Positions 25,516-33,902 of a DNA stretch of 64,000 bases are shown here, piece by piece; the first letter of the stretch is position 1; every line of letters starts with the position of its first letter. The notes below the pieces were generated by a model. The model saw only the letters and a program-made list of their open reading frames with translations, had not been told where the DNA came from and searched no databases. Source of the DNA: Sphingobium sp. CCH11-B1 (GTDB lineage Bacteria > Pseudomonadota > Alphaproteobacteria > Sphingomonadales > Sphingomonadaceae); contig NZ_LSJY01000009.1 in NCBI RefSeq assembly GCF_001556865.1, positions 1 through 64,000 of the forward strand, written 5' to 3'. Position numbers and translations under genes: made by a program.

Positions 25516-27576
25516 TCAGTCCGGGCGCGGACCGAGCACACTCGCCAGCTCGTCCAGCCACGGCCCGGCGACACCATCCGAAGGCGCGCGCCAGTCGCCG
25601 CGCGGCGACAGCGCGCCGCCAGCCGACACTTTCGGCCCGTTGGGGAGCGCCGACCGCTTGAACTGGCTGATCGCGAAAAAGCGGTGGAGGAAATTGTCCA
25701 GCCAGCGCCGGATCGTCGGCAGGTCATAGGCGACGCGGGCGTCCTGGGGATAGCCGGGCGGCCATTCGCCGGCGTCCGCGTCCCGCCAGGCATGCCAGGC
25801 GAGGAAGGCGACCTTGGAAGGCGGCAGGCCCAGCCGGACGACATGATGCAGGAAGAAGTCGTTGAGCGCGTACGGCCCCACTTTGGACTCCGTGCTCTGC
25901 AACGCGCCACCTGCCCCCGCCGGCACCAATTCCGGCGAGATTTCCGTGTTCAATATGGCATCCAATATCCGCTTGGTCGGATCGTCGAACTGGTCAGTGG
26001 CGATGCACCAGCGGATCAGGAACTGGATCAGCGTCTTGGGCACACCGCTGTTGACGGCATAATGGCTCATCTGGTCGCCCACGCCATAGGTGCACCAGCC
26101 AAGTCCCAATTCGCTAAGGTCGCCGGTGCCGATGACGAACCCGCCGTGGCGGTTGGCCAGCCGGAACAGATAATCGGTGCGCAGGCCTGCCTGCACATTT
26201 TCGAAGGTGATGTCATAGACAGCTTCGCCACGCGCGAAGGGATGGTCCATGTCGGCGAGCATCTGGCGCGCGGCGGGGCGGATGTCGATTTCCTCGCCCG
26301 CTATGCCGAGCGCGTTCATCAACGCCCAGGCATTGCCCTTCGTCTGATCCCCGGTCGCGAAGCCGGGCATGGTGTAGCCCAATATGGTCGAGCGTGGCAG
26401 TCCCATGCGGTCGCACGCCTTGGCCGCGACAATCAGCGCATGGGTGGAATCGAGCCCGCCGGACACACCGATCACCATATGCCGACCCGCCGTCGCGCGG
26501 AACCGGGTGACAAGCGCCTCCACCTGGATGTTGAAAGCCTCGTAGCAGTCCGCGTCGAGCCGGAGCGGATCGGCGGGCACGAACGGGAAGCGTCGGACGG
26601 GACGATGAAGCCCGATATCCGCTTTGGCGGGCGTGAAGGGAAAGGATAGCCGGCGAAAGCGGGTTTCGGGGTGACCTGCGGCCACCGCGCTGTCGTTGAA
26701 GGTGCCGTTGCGCATCCGCTCCAGCCGGATCCGCTGCACGTCGACATCGGCCAGCAGCAATTCAGGGCTGTCCCCGAAGCGGCCGGATTCGGCCAGAAGA
26801 TCGCCCAGTTCATGCACCATCGCCTGCCCGTCCCAGGCAAGGTCAGTGGTGCTTTCGCCGGCGCCCGCGGCGGAATAGGCATAGGCAGCGACGCAGCGCA
26901 TCGATTGCGATGCGGACAACAGGTGGCGGTCCCGCGACTTTCCGATGGTGATGTTGGACGCCGACAGGTTGCACAGGATCATCGCGCCCGCCATCGCGCC
27001 GAAGGTGGAAGGCGGCAAGGGCGCCCAATAATCCTCGCAGATTTCGACATGGAAGACGAAATCGGCATGTCCGTCCGCCGCGAACAGAAGGTCGGTGCCG
27101 AAGGGGGCGGTCATGCCCGCAACCTCGATCTCCAGTCCGGCGAGGCCCGCGCCGGGGGCGAACCAGCGCTTTTCATAATATTCCCGATAATTGGGCAGGT
27201 AGCTTTTCGGCACTATGCCAATGATCCGCCCCCCGGCGATCGCCACGGCGCAATTATAAATTCGCCCCGCCCTTCGCAGCGGCGCGCCGATCAACAGCAG
27301 CGGAAGGTCGGCGCTGGCGGCGACCAGCCGGCCGATCTCCTGCTCGACCCGGTCCAGCATCGCATCCTGCAGATGCAGGTCGTCAATCGCGTAGGAGGAG
27401 AGGCACAGTTCGGGGAAGAGGACGAGGTCCGCCCGCCGCTCCGCCGCCTGCCGGGCCACGGCCAGGATCGACCGCGCATTGGCGGCCACATCGCCGGCGC
27501 TCGCCGCGGGCGTCGCCGCGGCGACGCGAACGAGGCCGTGGCGATGGATGGAAAGAAAATCGTCAATCGCGCTCAA
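25516..27576 (-). CDS. nadE: glutamine-dependent NAD+ synthetase
   Basis: 686 residues, a two-domain enzyme. The N-terminal nitrilase-type glutaminase has the catalytic Glu56 (FPELCLSSY), Lys124 (PKSYLPNYREYYEK) and Cys180 (FHVEICEDYW), which match E52/K121/C176 of the Mycobacterium enzyme. The C-terminal synthetase has the PP-loop VSGGLDST at 371-378 and GTGDLSELGLGW. It converts nicotinate adenine dinucleotide to NAD+ with glutamine as nitrogen donor. It overlaps pncC by 14 bases. Confidence 0.96.
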   Translation of the reverse strand: MSAIDDFLSIHRHGLVRVAAATPAASAGDVAANARSILAVARQAAERRADLVLFPELCLSSYAIDDLHLQDAMLDRVEQEIGRLVAASADLPLLLIGAPLRRAGRIYNCAVAIAGGRIIGIVPKSYLPNYREYYEKRWFAPGAGLAGLEIEVAGMTAPFGTDLLFAADGHADFVFHVEICEDYWAPLPPSTFGAMAGAMILCNLSASNITIGKSRDRHLLSASQSMRCVAAYAYSAAGAGESTTDLAWDGQAMVHELGDLLAESGRFGDSPELLLADVDVQRIRLERMRNGTFNDSAVAAGHPETRFRRLSFPFTPAKADIGLHRPVRRFPFVPADPLRLDADCYEAFNIQVEALVTRFRATAGRHMVIGVSGGLDSTHALIVAAKACDRMGLPRSTILGYTMPGFATGDQTKGNAWALMNALGIAGEEIDIRPAARQMLADMDHPFARGEAVYDITFENVQAGLRTDYLFRLANRHGGFVIGTGDLSELGLGWCTYGVGDQMSHYAVNSGVPKTLIQFLIRWCIATDQFDDPTKRILDAILNTEISPELVPAGAGGALQSTESKVGPYALNDFFLHHVVRLGLPPSKVAFLAWHAWRDADAGEWPPGYPQDARVAYDLPTIRRWLDNFLHRFFAISQFKRSALPNGPKVSAGGALSPRGDWRAPSDGVAGPWLDELASVLGPRPD

Positions 27577-28117
27577 GTGCCTGCCTCATCATATCCAGCC
27601 CCACTCTCAGGCATGCTATCCGCACCGGGCCGCGACCGATATCCCCGAAATGCTCTTCCCGATGCAGCGTCGGCCCGTCCTTGCACGCGCAAGCGAAGTG
27701 GACGAGACCGTTTTCCTCGCCATCGGGCGCCGCGCCGGCATAGCCCGTCACGGCAAGGGCAATGTCGCCGCGCGACCGGGCGAGCGCGCCTTCCGCCATG
27801 GCGATCGCGACTTCGCGACTGACCGCGCCGCATGCCTCGATCGCGTCGCGCCGGATCCCCAGAAGCTCGCATTTCGCGTCCTCGCTATAGACCGCAAAGC
27901 CGCGCTCAAAGGCATGGCTCGCGCCTTCGACATCGGTCAGGAGCGAAGAGAGGAGTCCGCCCGTGCAGCTTTCCGCGGTCACGAGGCTGAGGTTGGCGGC
28001 GCAGGCGTCACGCAGCAGGGCGGCAGCGGCCTCCTCCATGTCGGTCGGCAATATCGGGGACAGGGTCGTGGCTGCTGCATCGTTGGCGACATCCGTCCCG
28101 TCCGCGTCATTCGCCAT
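27563..28117 (-). CDS. pncC: nicotinamide-nucleotide amidohydrolase (CinA C-terminal domain)
   Basis: 184 residues. The AESCTGGLLSSLLTDVEGAS block (48-67) and VTGYAGAAPDG are the PncC/CinA-C signatures, with the serine nucleophile in ESCTGG. The enzyme deamidates NMN to nicotinate mononucleotide, feeding back towards NAD+. Overlap with nadE (14 bases) and with the small upstream gene (11 bases) suggests one transcript. The first 25 residues are a variable acidic lead. Confidence 0.9.
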   Translation of the reverse strand: MANDADGTDVANDAAATTLSPILPTDMEEAAAALLRDACAANLSLVTAESCTGGLLSSLLTDVEGASHAFERGFAVYSEDAKCELLGIRRDAIEACGAVSREVAIAMAEGALARSRGDIALAVTGYAGAAPDGEENGLVHFACACKDGPTLHREEHFGDIGRGPVRIACLRVGLDMMRQALERD

Positions 28118-28259
28118 CGCGTCGCCCCTGCGCGCTGTTGCCGCCCGGCCTCTTCATCGACGGCCGGTCCAGCATGTCGCGCGGGTCGGGCGCCGCGCCC
28201 GGTAGCTGGTCCTCGGCAGAGATGTCGGGCCGCCTTTTCCGGTGGGCCTCGTCTTTCAT
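28107..28259 (-). CDS. small hypothetical protein upstream of pncC
   Basis: 50 residues from ATG 28259, with AAGGAG six bases before it. Hydrophilic, Arg/Asp/Pro-rich (KDEAHRKRRPDISAEDQLPG, then DPRDMLDRPSMKRPGG). No family recognised. It overlaps the pncC start by 11 bases and the ribosome site is strong, so it is probably translated. Confidence 0.55.
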   Translation of the reverse strand: MKDEAHRKRRPDISAEDQLPGAAPDPRDMLDRPSMKRPGGNSAQGRRDGE

Positions 28260-28396
28260 CATGCTCTCCTTCCATGCCGGCGACAAGGAGGCGGCGGACG
28301 GTTGGTTCCAGCGCAGGCTCACACAGGTTAGTGCCAGCTTGGCCGGATCGCAAAGCCGGGCAGGAAGTGACGCATTTCCGTGGCGCGCGCGCCCGA

Positions 28397-28410
28397 TTGA
28401 TCGGGATCAA
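28397..28410. promoter_or_regulatory. perfect FNR/FixK-type box upstream of the diiron enzyme gene
   Basis: TTGATCGGGATCAA matches TTGAT-N4-ATCAA at all ten fixed bases. Fewer than 0.1 such sites are expected by chance in 64 kb, and this one lies in the intergenic space 79 bases before the GTG at 28489. It implies oxygen-, NO- or redox-dependent control by an FNR, Anr or FixK protein encoded elsewhere. Confidence 0.75.
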
Positions 28411-28488
28411 TCAGATTTTTCCGGAACGGGCGCCCCGCTGCGGAATTGTTCAGACACGCATAAGCCTGATTAAGAGGATCATCCTGTC

Positions 28489-29376
28489 GTGGCTACCCGA
28501 TTGAAATTCGAAGGCTCGCAATTCCTGCAACAGAATTTTCAGGAGCAGCTCAGCCGGTGGAACCGCTCCCGCCTCGCCCCTGCCTATCCTGAAGAGGCGA
28601 CGGCGCCACGGCTGGAGACAGATGCGCGCATGGCGCGGCTCGAACGCGCCTTCATCGAGGAATTGCGCGCCGAAGTGCATGCAGAGGCTGCCCGCGCCCC
28701 CACCGATGCGGAAGGCTTCATCGCCTGGTTCGAAGCGTTGAAGCAGTCCGGGCCGGGGCAGCATGACCGGCTGTTCCCGTGGCTTGCCGACCAGGCGGAC
28801 CGGGATCAGATCCGCTGGTTTCTTAGTCAGGAAGCGGCAGGCGAAGCGGGCTTCGACGACCTCGTCGCGATGACGCAGGTCAAGCTGCCGACCCGGGCGA
28901 AAATGGAACTGGCGCGCAATTATTGGGACGAGATGGGGCGCGGCAATGTGAAGGGCATGCATGGCCCGATGCTGTCGCAGCTCGTCGAGATACTCGACCT
29001 GGATACCCGGATCGAGCGCACCTGCTGGGAAAGCCTGGCGCTTGCCAATGCGATGACCGCCATGGCCACGTCGCGCTTCTATGCCTGGCATAGCGTCGGC
29101 GCGTTGGGCGTCATCGAACTGACCGCTCCCGATCGGTCGGCCCATACCGCCCGCGCGCTCAAACGCATCGGCCTCTCCAATGCGGAGCGACGATATTTCG
29201 ACCTGCATGCCGTGCTGGACATCAAGCACAGCGAGGATTGGAACGAGGAGGCGATCAAGCCGCTGGTGGCGGAAGACCCGCGCCGCGCGACCGCCATGGC
29301 GGAAGGCGCGCTCATTCGCCTACGCTGCGGCGCGCGCTGCTTCGACGCTTATCGCGCGCATTTCGGTCTGGCATGA
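28489..29376 (+). CDS. heme-oxygenase-like diiron (HDO) redox enzyme
   Basis: 295 residues from GTG 28489, all-helical. It belongs to the iron-containing redox enzyme family with the heme-oxygenase-like fold. Candidate iron ligands E148, H158, E210, H240, D244 and H247 have exactly the spacing of the SznF diiron site (10, 52, 30, 4 and 3 residues between successive ligands), with E115 or E119 as the sixth. Known HDOs oxidise N-hydroxy-arginine type or fatty-acid substrates with O2; the substrate here is unknown. The stop overlaps the receiver gene (ATGATG). It is placed behind a perfect FNR-type box. Confidence 0.85.
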   Translation: MATRLKFEGSQFLQQNFQEQLSRWNRSRLAPAYPEEATAPRLETDARMARLERAFIEELRAEVHAEAARAPTDAEGFIAWFEALKQSGPGQHDRLFPWLADQADRDQIRWFLSQEAAGEAGFDDLVAMTQVKLPTRAKMELARNYWDEMGRGNVKGMHGPMLSQLVEILDLDTRIERTCWESLALANAMTAMATSRFYAWHSVGALGVIELTAPDRSAHTARALKRIGLSNAERRYFDLHAVLDIKHSEDWNEEAIKPLVAEDPRRATAMAEGALIRLRCGARCFDAYRAHFGLA

Positions 29377-29732
29377 TGACCGACGCGACGCGCACCATCC
29401 TGCTGGTCGAGGACGACCCGTCCGTCGCCGCCATGATCATGGACATATTGGAAGATGCCGACTTCGCCGTGGACGGGCCGCACCGGACCCTCAGCGAAGG
29501 CGCAGCCGCGCTGGCCGGCCGGCTCCCCGCTGGCGCGGTGCTCGATATTCGGCTGGGGCGGCAGGACGTAGGCCTCATCGCTGACGATCTCGACGCTTAT
29601 GGCGTTCCCTATCTTTTCTGTTCGGGGGCAAGCGGCGGCAGCGTCCCGGCGGCGCATCCGCAAGCGCCCGTCATTCCCAAGGACGCGGTCGCTGCCCGGC
29701 TGGTGCCGGCGCTGCGGCGCATCGTGCATTAG
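29373..29732 (+). CDS. stand-alone receiver-domain response regulator
   Basis: 119 residues, a single CheY-like domain with no output domain. Acidic pair Asp14/Asp15, phosphoacceptor Asp58 (AVLDIRL), Ser84 (FCSGAS) and Lys103 (IPKD) are all in place. Such proteins relay phosphate or act through protein contacts. The start ATG 29373 overlaps the diiron gene stop, so the two are translationally coupled. No histidine kinase is adjacent. Confidence 0.9.
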   Translation: MMTDATRTILLVEDDPSVAAMIMDILEDADFAVDGPHRTLSEGAAALAGRLPAGAVLDIRLGRQDVGLIADDLDAYGVPYLFCSGASGGSVPAAHPQAPVIPKDAVAARLVPALRRIVH

Positions 29733-29822
29733 AATTTCGCGTTTGCCGCAAGAACGTGCATCCTATCGTTGGGTCACGCATTGAAAGGGCGCTGATGAAC
29801 AGCACCCACAGGGAGGCCAGCC

Positions 29823-30050
29823 ATGTCCCAGGAAAATGACGATCGTATCCGCGAACGCGCCCACGCCATCTGGGAAGCGCAGGGTCACCCAGAGGGCCTG
29901 GCGGACGAACATTGGGCGCAGGCGGCGGCGGAAATCGCGGCGCTCGACGTCACCGCGCCGGGCGAAGCGGTCGAACTGCCCAACCCGCTCGCGACCGGGG
30001 CTGCGGCCGAGGAGCTTGCCAAGCCCAAAAGACGCAAGAAGGCGATCTGA
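29823..30050 (+). CDS. DUF2934 small protein
   Basis: 75 residues. DRIRERAHAIWEAQGHPEGLADEHW is the DUF2934 signature (I..RAY.LWE..GRP.G...EHW), followed by an Ala/Glu linker and a Lys/Arg-rich end (KPKRRKKAI). A small soluble, probably stress-linked protein of unknown role. GGGAGG precedes ATG 29823. It stands between the receiver gene and the glycogen operon. Confidence 0.9.
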   Translation: MSQENDDRIRERAHAIWEAQGHPEGLADEHWAQAAAEIAALDVTAPGEAVELPNPLATGAAAEELAKPKRRKKAI

Positions 30051-30099
30051 CGCCTTTTCCCCTCGTCCCCTTTCTTCCCTCTGAACGACCGGAGGCCTC

Positions 30100-32205
30100 T
30101 TGAGCCAGTTTCCCGACCGCCTCGAGGGCGGCTCCCCCTACCCGCTCGGCTCCAGCTTCGATGGGCTCGGCGTCAATTTCGCAATCTTCTCCGCCAATGC
30201 CGACAAGGTCGAGCTTTGCCTGTTCGATCCGCAGGGCAAGAAGGAGTTGGCACGCCTCACCCTGCCCGAATGTACTGACGAAGTGTGGCACGGCTACCTG
30301 CCCGACGCGCGGCCGGGGCTTCTTTACGGCTATCGCGTCCATGGTCCCTATGCGCCCGAACAGGGGCATCGCTTCAACCCCAACAAGCTGCTGCTCGATC
30401 CCTATGCCCGCAAATTGTCGGGCAGCCTGCGCTGGAACGACGTGCTGCACGGCTATCCCATACGCGGCCGGCGCGGCGACCTTGGCTTCGACAAGCGAGA
30501 CAGCGCGCCCGCCATGCCAAAGGGGGTGGTGACGCACGACAGTTTCGACTGGTCGCGCGACGTGCGCCCCAACATACCCTGGTCGCAAACCGTGATCTAC
30601 GAAGCGCATGCCAAGGGCCTCACCAAATTGCTGGAGGCCGCGCCGCCGCAGGAACGCGGCACATTCGCGGCGCTGGCGCACCCCAAGGTCATCGACCATC
30701 TGAAGCGGCTGGGCATCACCACGCTGGAATTGATGCCGATCCACGCGTTCACCCAGGACCGCTTCCTTCAGGAAAAGGGGCTGCGCAACTATTGGGGCTA
30801 TAATACGCTGAGCTTCTTCGCCCCCGAACCCAGCTATTTCGCGAGCGACACGCATGACGAATTGCGGGTGGCGGTGCGCCGGCTGCACGCGGCGGGGATC
30901 GAGGTGATCCTGGACGTTGTCTATAACCATAGCTGCGAAGGCAGCGAGATGGGGCCGACGCTTTCCTGGCGCGGGATCGACAATGCGACCTATTACCGGC
31001 TGCTGCCGGACCATCCACGCTACTGCGTCAACGACACCGGCACGGGCAACACGTTCAAGCTGACCCATGCCCGCGTCATCCAGATGGTCGCGGATTCGCT
31101 GCGTTACTGGGCGACCAGCTTCGGCATCGACGGCTTCCGTTTCGACCTGGGCCTGACGCTGGGGCGGACCGATCATGGCTTTGATCCCAATGCAGGCCTG
31201 TTCGACGTGTTGCGGCAGGATCCGATCCTTGGCCGGCTGAAGCTGATCGCGGAGCCCTGGGATGTAGGCATGGGCGGATATCAGCTGGGCAATTTCCCGC
31301 CGGGCTTCGCCGAATGGAACGACAAATATCGCGACACGGTGCGCCGTTTCTGGCGCGGCGATCCGGGGCAGCGCGGCGATCTTGCCGCCCGCCTCTCCGG
31401 CTCGGGCGACCTGTTCGACCGGCGCGCGCGGCGGCCATGGGCCAGCGTCAACTTCCTCACCAGCCATGACGGCTATACCCTTGCCGACCTCGTTTCCTAC
31501 GAGGAGCGGCACAATGAGGCCAATGGCGAGGATAATCGCGACGGGCACGACAATAATCTTTCGCGCAACTGGGGCGCGGAAGGCCCGACCGAGGACGAAG
31601 CCATTGTCGAGACGCGCGGACGGGTGCGCCGGGCGATGCTGACCACGCTGCTTACCTCGCTCGGCACGCCGATGCTGGTCGCGGGCGACGAGTTCGGACG
31701 GACGCAGGGTGGCAACAACAATGCCTATTGCCAGGATAATGAGATCAGCTGGCTCGACTGGACAATGATGGAAGGCGAAGAGGGCAAGGCGCTGTTCGAT
31801 TTCACTGCGCGCCTCATCGCCCTGCGCAAGCAGCATATGGTGCTGCGCGCGCCGACTTTCCTCTATGGGCAGGATTCCCCCGGCTTCGGCGTCAACGATA
31901 TCGAATGGTGGGACGAACGCGGCAATCCGTTGTCCCCGGAGGATTGGGACAATCCCGAAGGACGCGCGCTGGTGATGCGCCGCGCGACCCAGCGGGACGA
32001 TGGCAAGGTGGAGGTTCTGACCCTGTTGCTCAATGCCAGCGATACGCCCATCGACTTCGCCCTGCCCGCGCCATCCGCCACGCGCGAGGTGTTGATCGAC
32101 AGCGCCCAGCCGGACCGGGAGCCGTTCGCGATCGAAGATGATTACGGCGTCCAGCCCCATTCGGCTGTGCTGATCTGCTGGGTCGGCGAAGAGGTGGCCG
32201 CATGA
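30100..32205 (+). CDS. glgX: glycogen debranching enzyme (isoamylase type)
   Basis: 701 residues from TTG 30100, with GGAGG five bases upstream. N-terminal CBM48 (about 12-100), then GH13 barrel: nucleophile Asp349 (GFRFDLG), acid Glu385 (LIAEPWD) and Asp457 (LTSHDGY). It hydrolyses alpha-1,6 branches of phosphorylase-trimmed glycogen. First gene of an operon where all four junctions overlap by ATGA, so debranched chains would pass to TreY/TreZ and MalQ. The TTG start would temper expression. Confidence 0.96.
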   Translation: MSQFPDRLEGGSPYPLGSSFDGLGVNFAIFSANADKVELCLFDPQGKKELARLTLPECTDEVWHGYLPDARPGLLYGYRVHGPYAPEQGHRFNPNKLLLDPYARKLSGSLRWNDVLHGYPIRGRRGDLGFDKRDSAPAMPKGVVTHDSFDWSRDVRPNIPWSQTVIYEAHAKGLTKLLEAAPPQERGTFAALAHPKVIDHLKRLGITTLELMPIHAFTQDRFLQEKGLRNYWGYNTLSFFAPEPSYFASDTHDELRVAVRRLHAAGIEVILDVVYNHSCEGSEMGPTLSWRGIDNATYYRLLPDHPRYCVNDTGTGNTFKLTHARVIQMVADSLRYWATSFGIDGFRFDLGLTLGRTDHGFDPNAGLFDVLRQDPILGRLKLIAEPWDVGMGGYQLGNFPPGFAEWNDKYRDTVRRFWRGDPGQRGDLAARLSGSGDLFDRRARRPWASVNFLTSHDGYTLADLVSYEERHNEANGEDNRDGHDNNLSRNWGAEGPTEDEAIVETRGRVRRAMLTTLLTSLGTPMLVAGDEFGRTQGGNNNAYCQDNEISWLDWTMMEGEEGKALFDFTARLIALRKQHMVLRAPTFLYGQDSPGFGVNDIEWWDERGNPLSPEDWDNPEGRALVMRRATQRDDGKVEVLTLLLNASDTPIDFALPAPSATREVLIDSAQPDREPFAIEDDYGVQPHSAVLICWVGEEVAA

Positions 32206-33902
32206 CCCTGTGGGGGCCGATGCGGCTGGAGGATGGACGGTGGCGTTTCCGCCTTTGGGCGCCGGACAGGGACGCCGTGACGCTGGAACGGGACGGCGCG
32301 GCGGACATCGCAATGGCGCGGGACGCCGATGGCTGGCACGCGGTGGAGACGCTGGCGCTGGCGGGTGACCGCTACCGTTTCCGCGTCCATCCCGATCTGG
32401 CGGTGCCCGACCCGGCGTCCCGCGCGCAGTCGGGCGGTGTCCATGGCTGGAGCGTGCTGGTCGATCCGGCCGCCCCCACTTGCGACTGGCGTGGCCGCCC
32501 CTGGGCGGAAACGGTGATCTACGAACTGCATGTGGGACTGTGCGGCGGTTTTTCGGGCGTTGCGGCGCTGCTGCCCGAACTCGCCGCGATCGGCGTGACC
32601 GCGATCGAACTCATGCCGATCAACGCGTTCAGCGGGACGCGCAACTGGGGCTATGACGGCGTCCTGCCTTTCGCCCCGGCGGAGGCCTATGGCACGCCCG
32701 ACGATCTGCGCGCACTGATCGACGCTGCCCATGCGCAAGGGCTGATGATCTTCCTCGACGTCGTCTACAATCATTTCGGCCCTGACGGCAATTATCTGGG
32801 GGCCTACGCCTCCGCCTTCTTCCACCCCGAACGGCACACGCCCTGGGGTGGCGCGGTCGCCGTGGACCGTGCGCAAGTCGCCGCCTATTTCCGCGAAAAC
32901 GCGCTGATGTGGCTCATGGATTACGGCTTTGACGGCTTGCGTTTCGATGCGGTCCACGCCATCGACAATGATGATTTCCTCGACGCGCTGGCGCGGGACA
33001 TCCGGGCCGCGACCGGCCCTGACCGGCACATCCACCTGATGCTGGAAAATGAGCGCAACGATCCCGACCGGCTGTCGCCCGACCGTTACGACGCACAATG
33101 GAACGACGACTTCCACAATGTAATGCACGTCCTGCTGACGGGAGAGCGCGATGCCTATTATGAGGATTTCGCTGACCGGCCGGCCGACAAGCTGGCCCGC
33201 TGCCTTGCCGAAGGCTTCATCTACCAGGGCGATGCTTCCCCGCATCAGGGCGGCAAGGCGCGCGGTCGCCCAAGCGGCCACCTGCCGCCGACCGCCTTCA
33301 TCGCCTTCCTCCAGAACCACGATCAGGTCGGCAACCGGGCGCTGGGCGAGCGGCTGATCCGACTGGCCACGCCGGAGCGGCTGAAGGCGGCAACGGCGCT
33401 GCTGCTGCTAATGCCGCAAATCCCCCTGCTCTTCATGGGGGAGGAAACGGGCGCGCAAAGTCCCTTCCTCTTCTTCACCGATTTCCATGACGAACTGGCC
33501 GACGCCGTGCGCGAAGGGCGGCGCCGGGAATTCGCCGGCTTCGCCGCCTTCGCCAGCGAAGAGGCACGCGCGCATATTCCCGATCCCAACGCGTCTGGAA
33601 CCTTCGACGCATCGCGCGTAGCGGCGGGCAACGCCGCTGCCGAGTGGCGCGACTTCTATCGCGGGCTGCTGGCGTTGCGGCGGGACCGGATCGTGCCGGG
33701 CCTTCCCGGATGCAGGCCGACGGGGGCGCGCAGCCTGTCGGACGCCGCGGTTCTGGCATCATGGCGCATGGGGTCTGGCGAAGCGTTGACCATCCTCCTC
33801 AATCTCGGCGAAATCGCCGTGAAAACACCGCAGGCGGGCAAGCCGCTATTTCTGCTGGGAGAGGCAGGCGGCCCTGCCAGCTTCGCCGCGTGGCTGGCAT
33901 GA
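32202..33902 (+). CDS. treZ: malto-oligosyltrehalose trehalohydrolase
   Basis: 566 residues, GH13. N-terminal CBM48-like domain, catalytic barrel with Asp249 (LRFDAVHAID), Glu282 (LMLENERND) and Asp374 (QNHDQVGNR). It releases trehalose from the end of maltooligosyl trehalose made by TreY. The start overlaps the glgX stop and its own stop overlaps malQ, both by four bases. Confidence 0.95.
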   Translation: MTLWGPMRLEDGRWRFRLWAPDRDAVTLERDGAADIAMARDADGWHAVETLALAGDRYRFRVHPDLAVPDPASRAQSGGVHGWSVLVDPAAPTCDWRGRPWAETVIYELHVGLCGGFSGVAALLPELAAIGVTAIELMPINAFSGTRNWGYDGVLPFAPAEAYGTPDDLRALIDAAHAQGLMIFLDVVYNHFGPDGNYLGAYASAFFHPERHTPWGGAVAVDRAQVAAYFRENALMWLMDYGFDGLRFDAVHAIDNDDFLDALARDIRAATGPDRHIHLMLENERNDPDRLSPDRYDAQWNDDFHNVMHVLLTGERDAYYEDFADRPADKLARCLAEGFIYQGDASPHQGGKARGRPSGHLPPTAFIAFLQNHDQVGNRALGERLIRLATPERLKAATALLLLMPQIPLLFMGEETGAQSPFLFFTDFHDELADAVREGRRREFAGFAAFASEEARAHIPDPNASGTFDASRVAAGNAAAEWRDFYRGLLALRRDRIVPGLPGCRPTGARSLSDAAVLASWRMGSGEALTILLNLGEIAVKTPQAGKPLFLLGEAGGPASFAAWLA

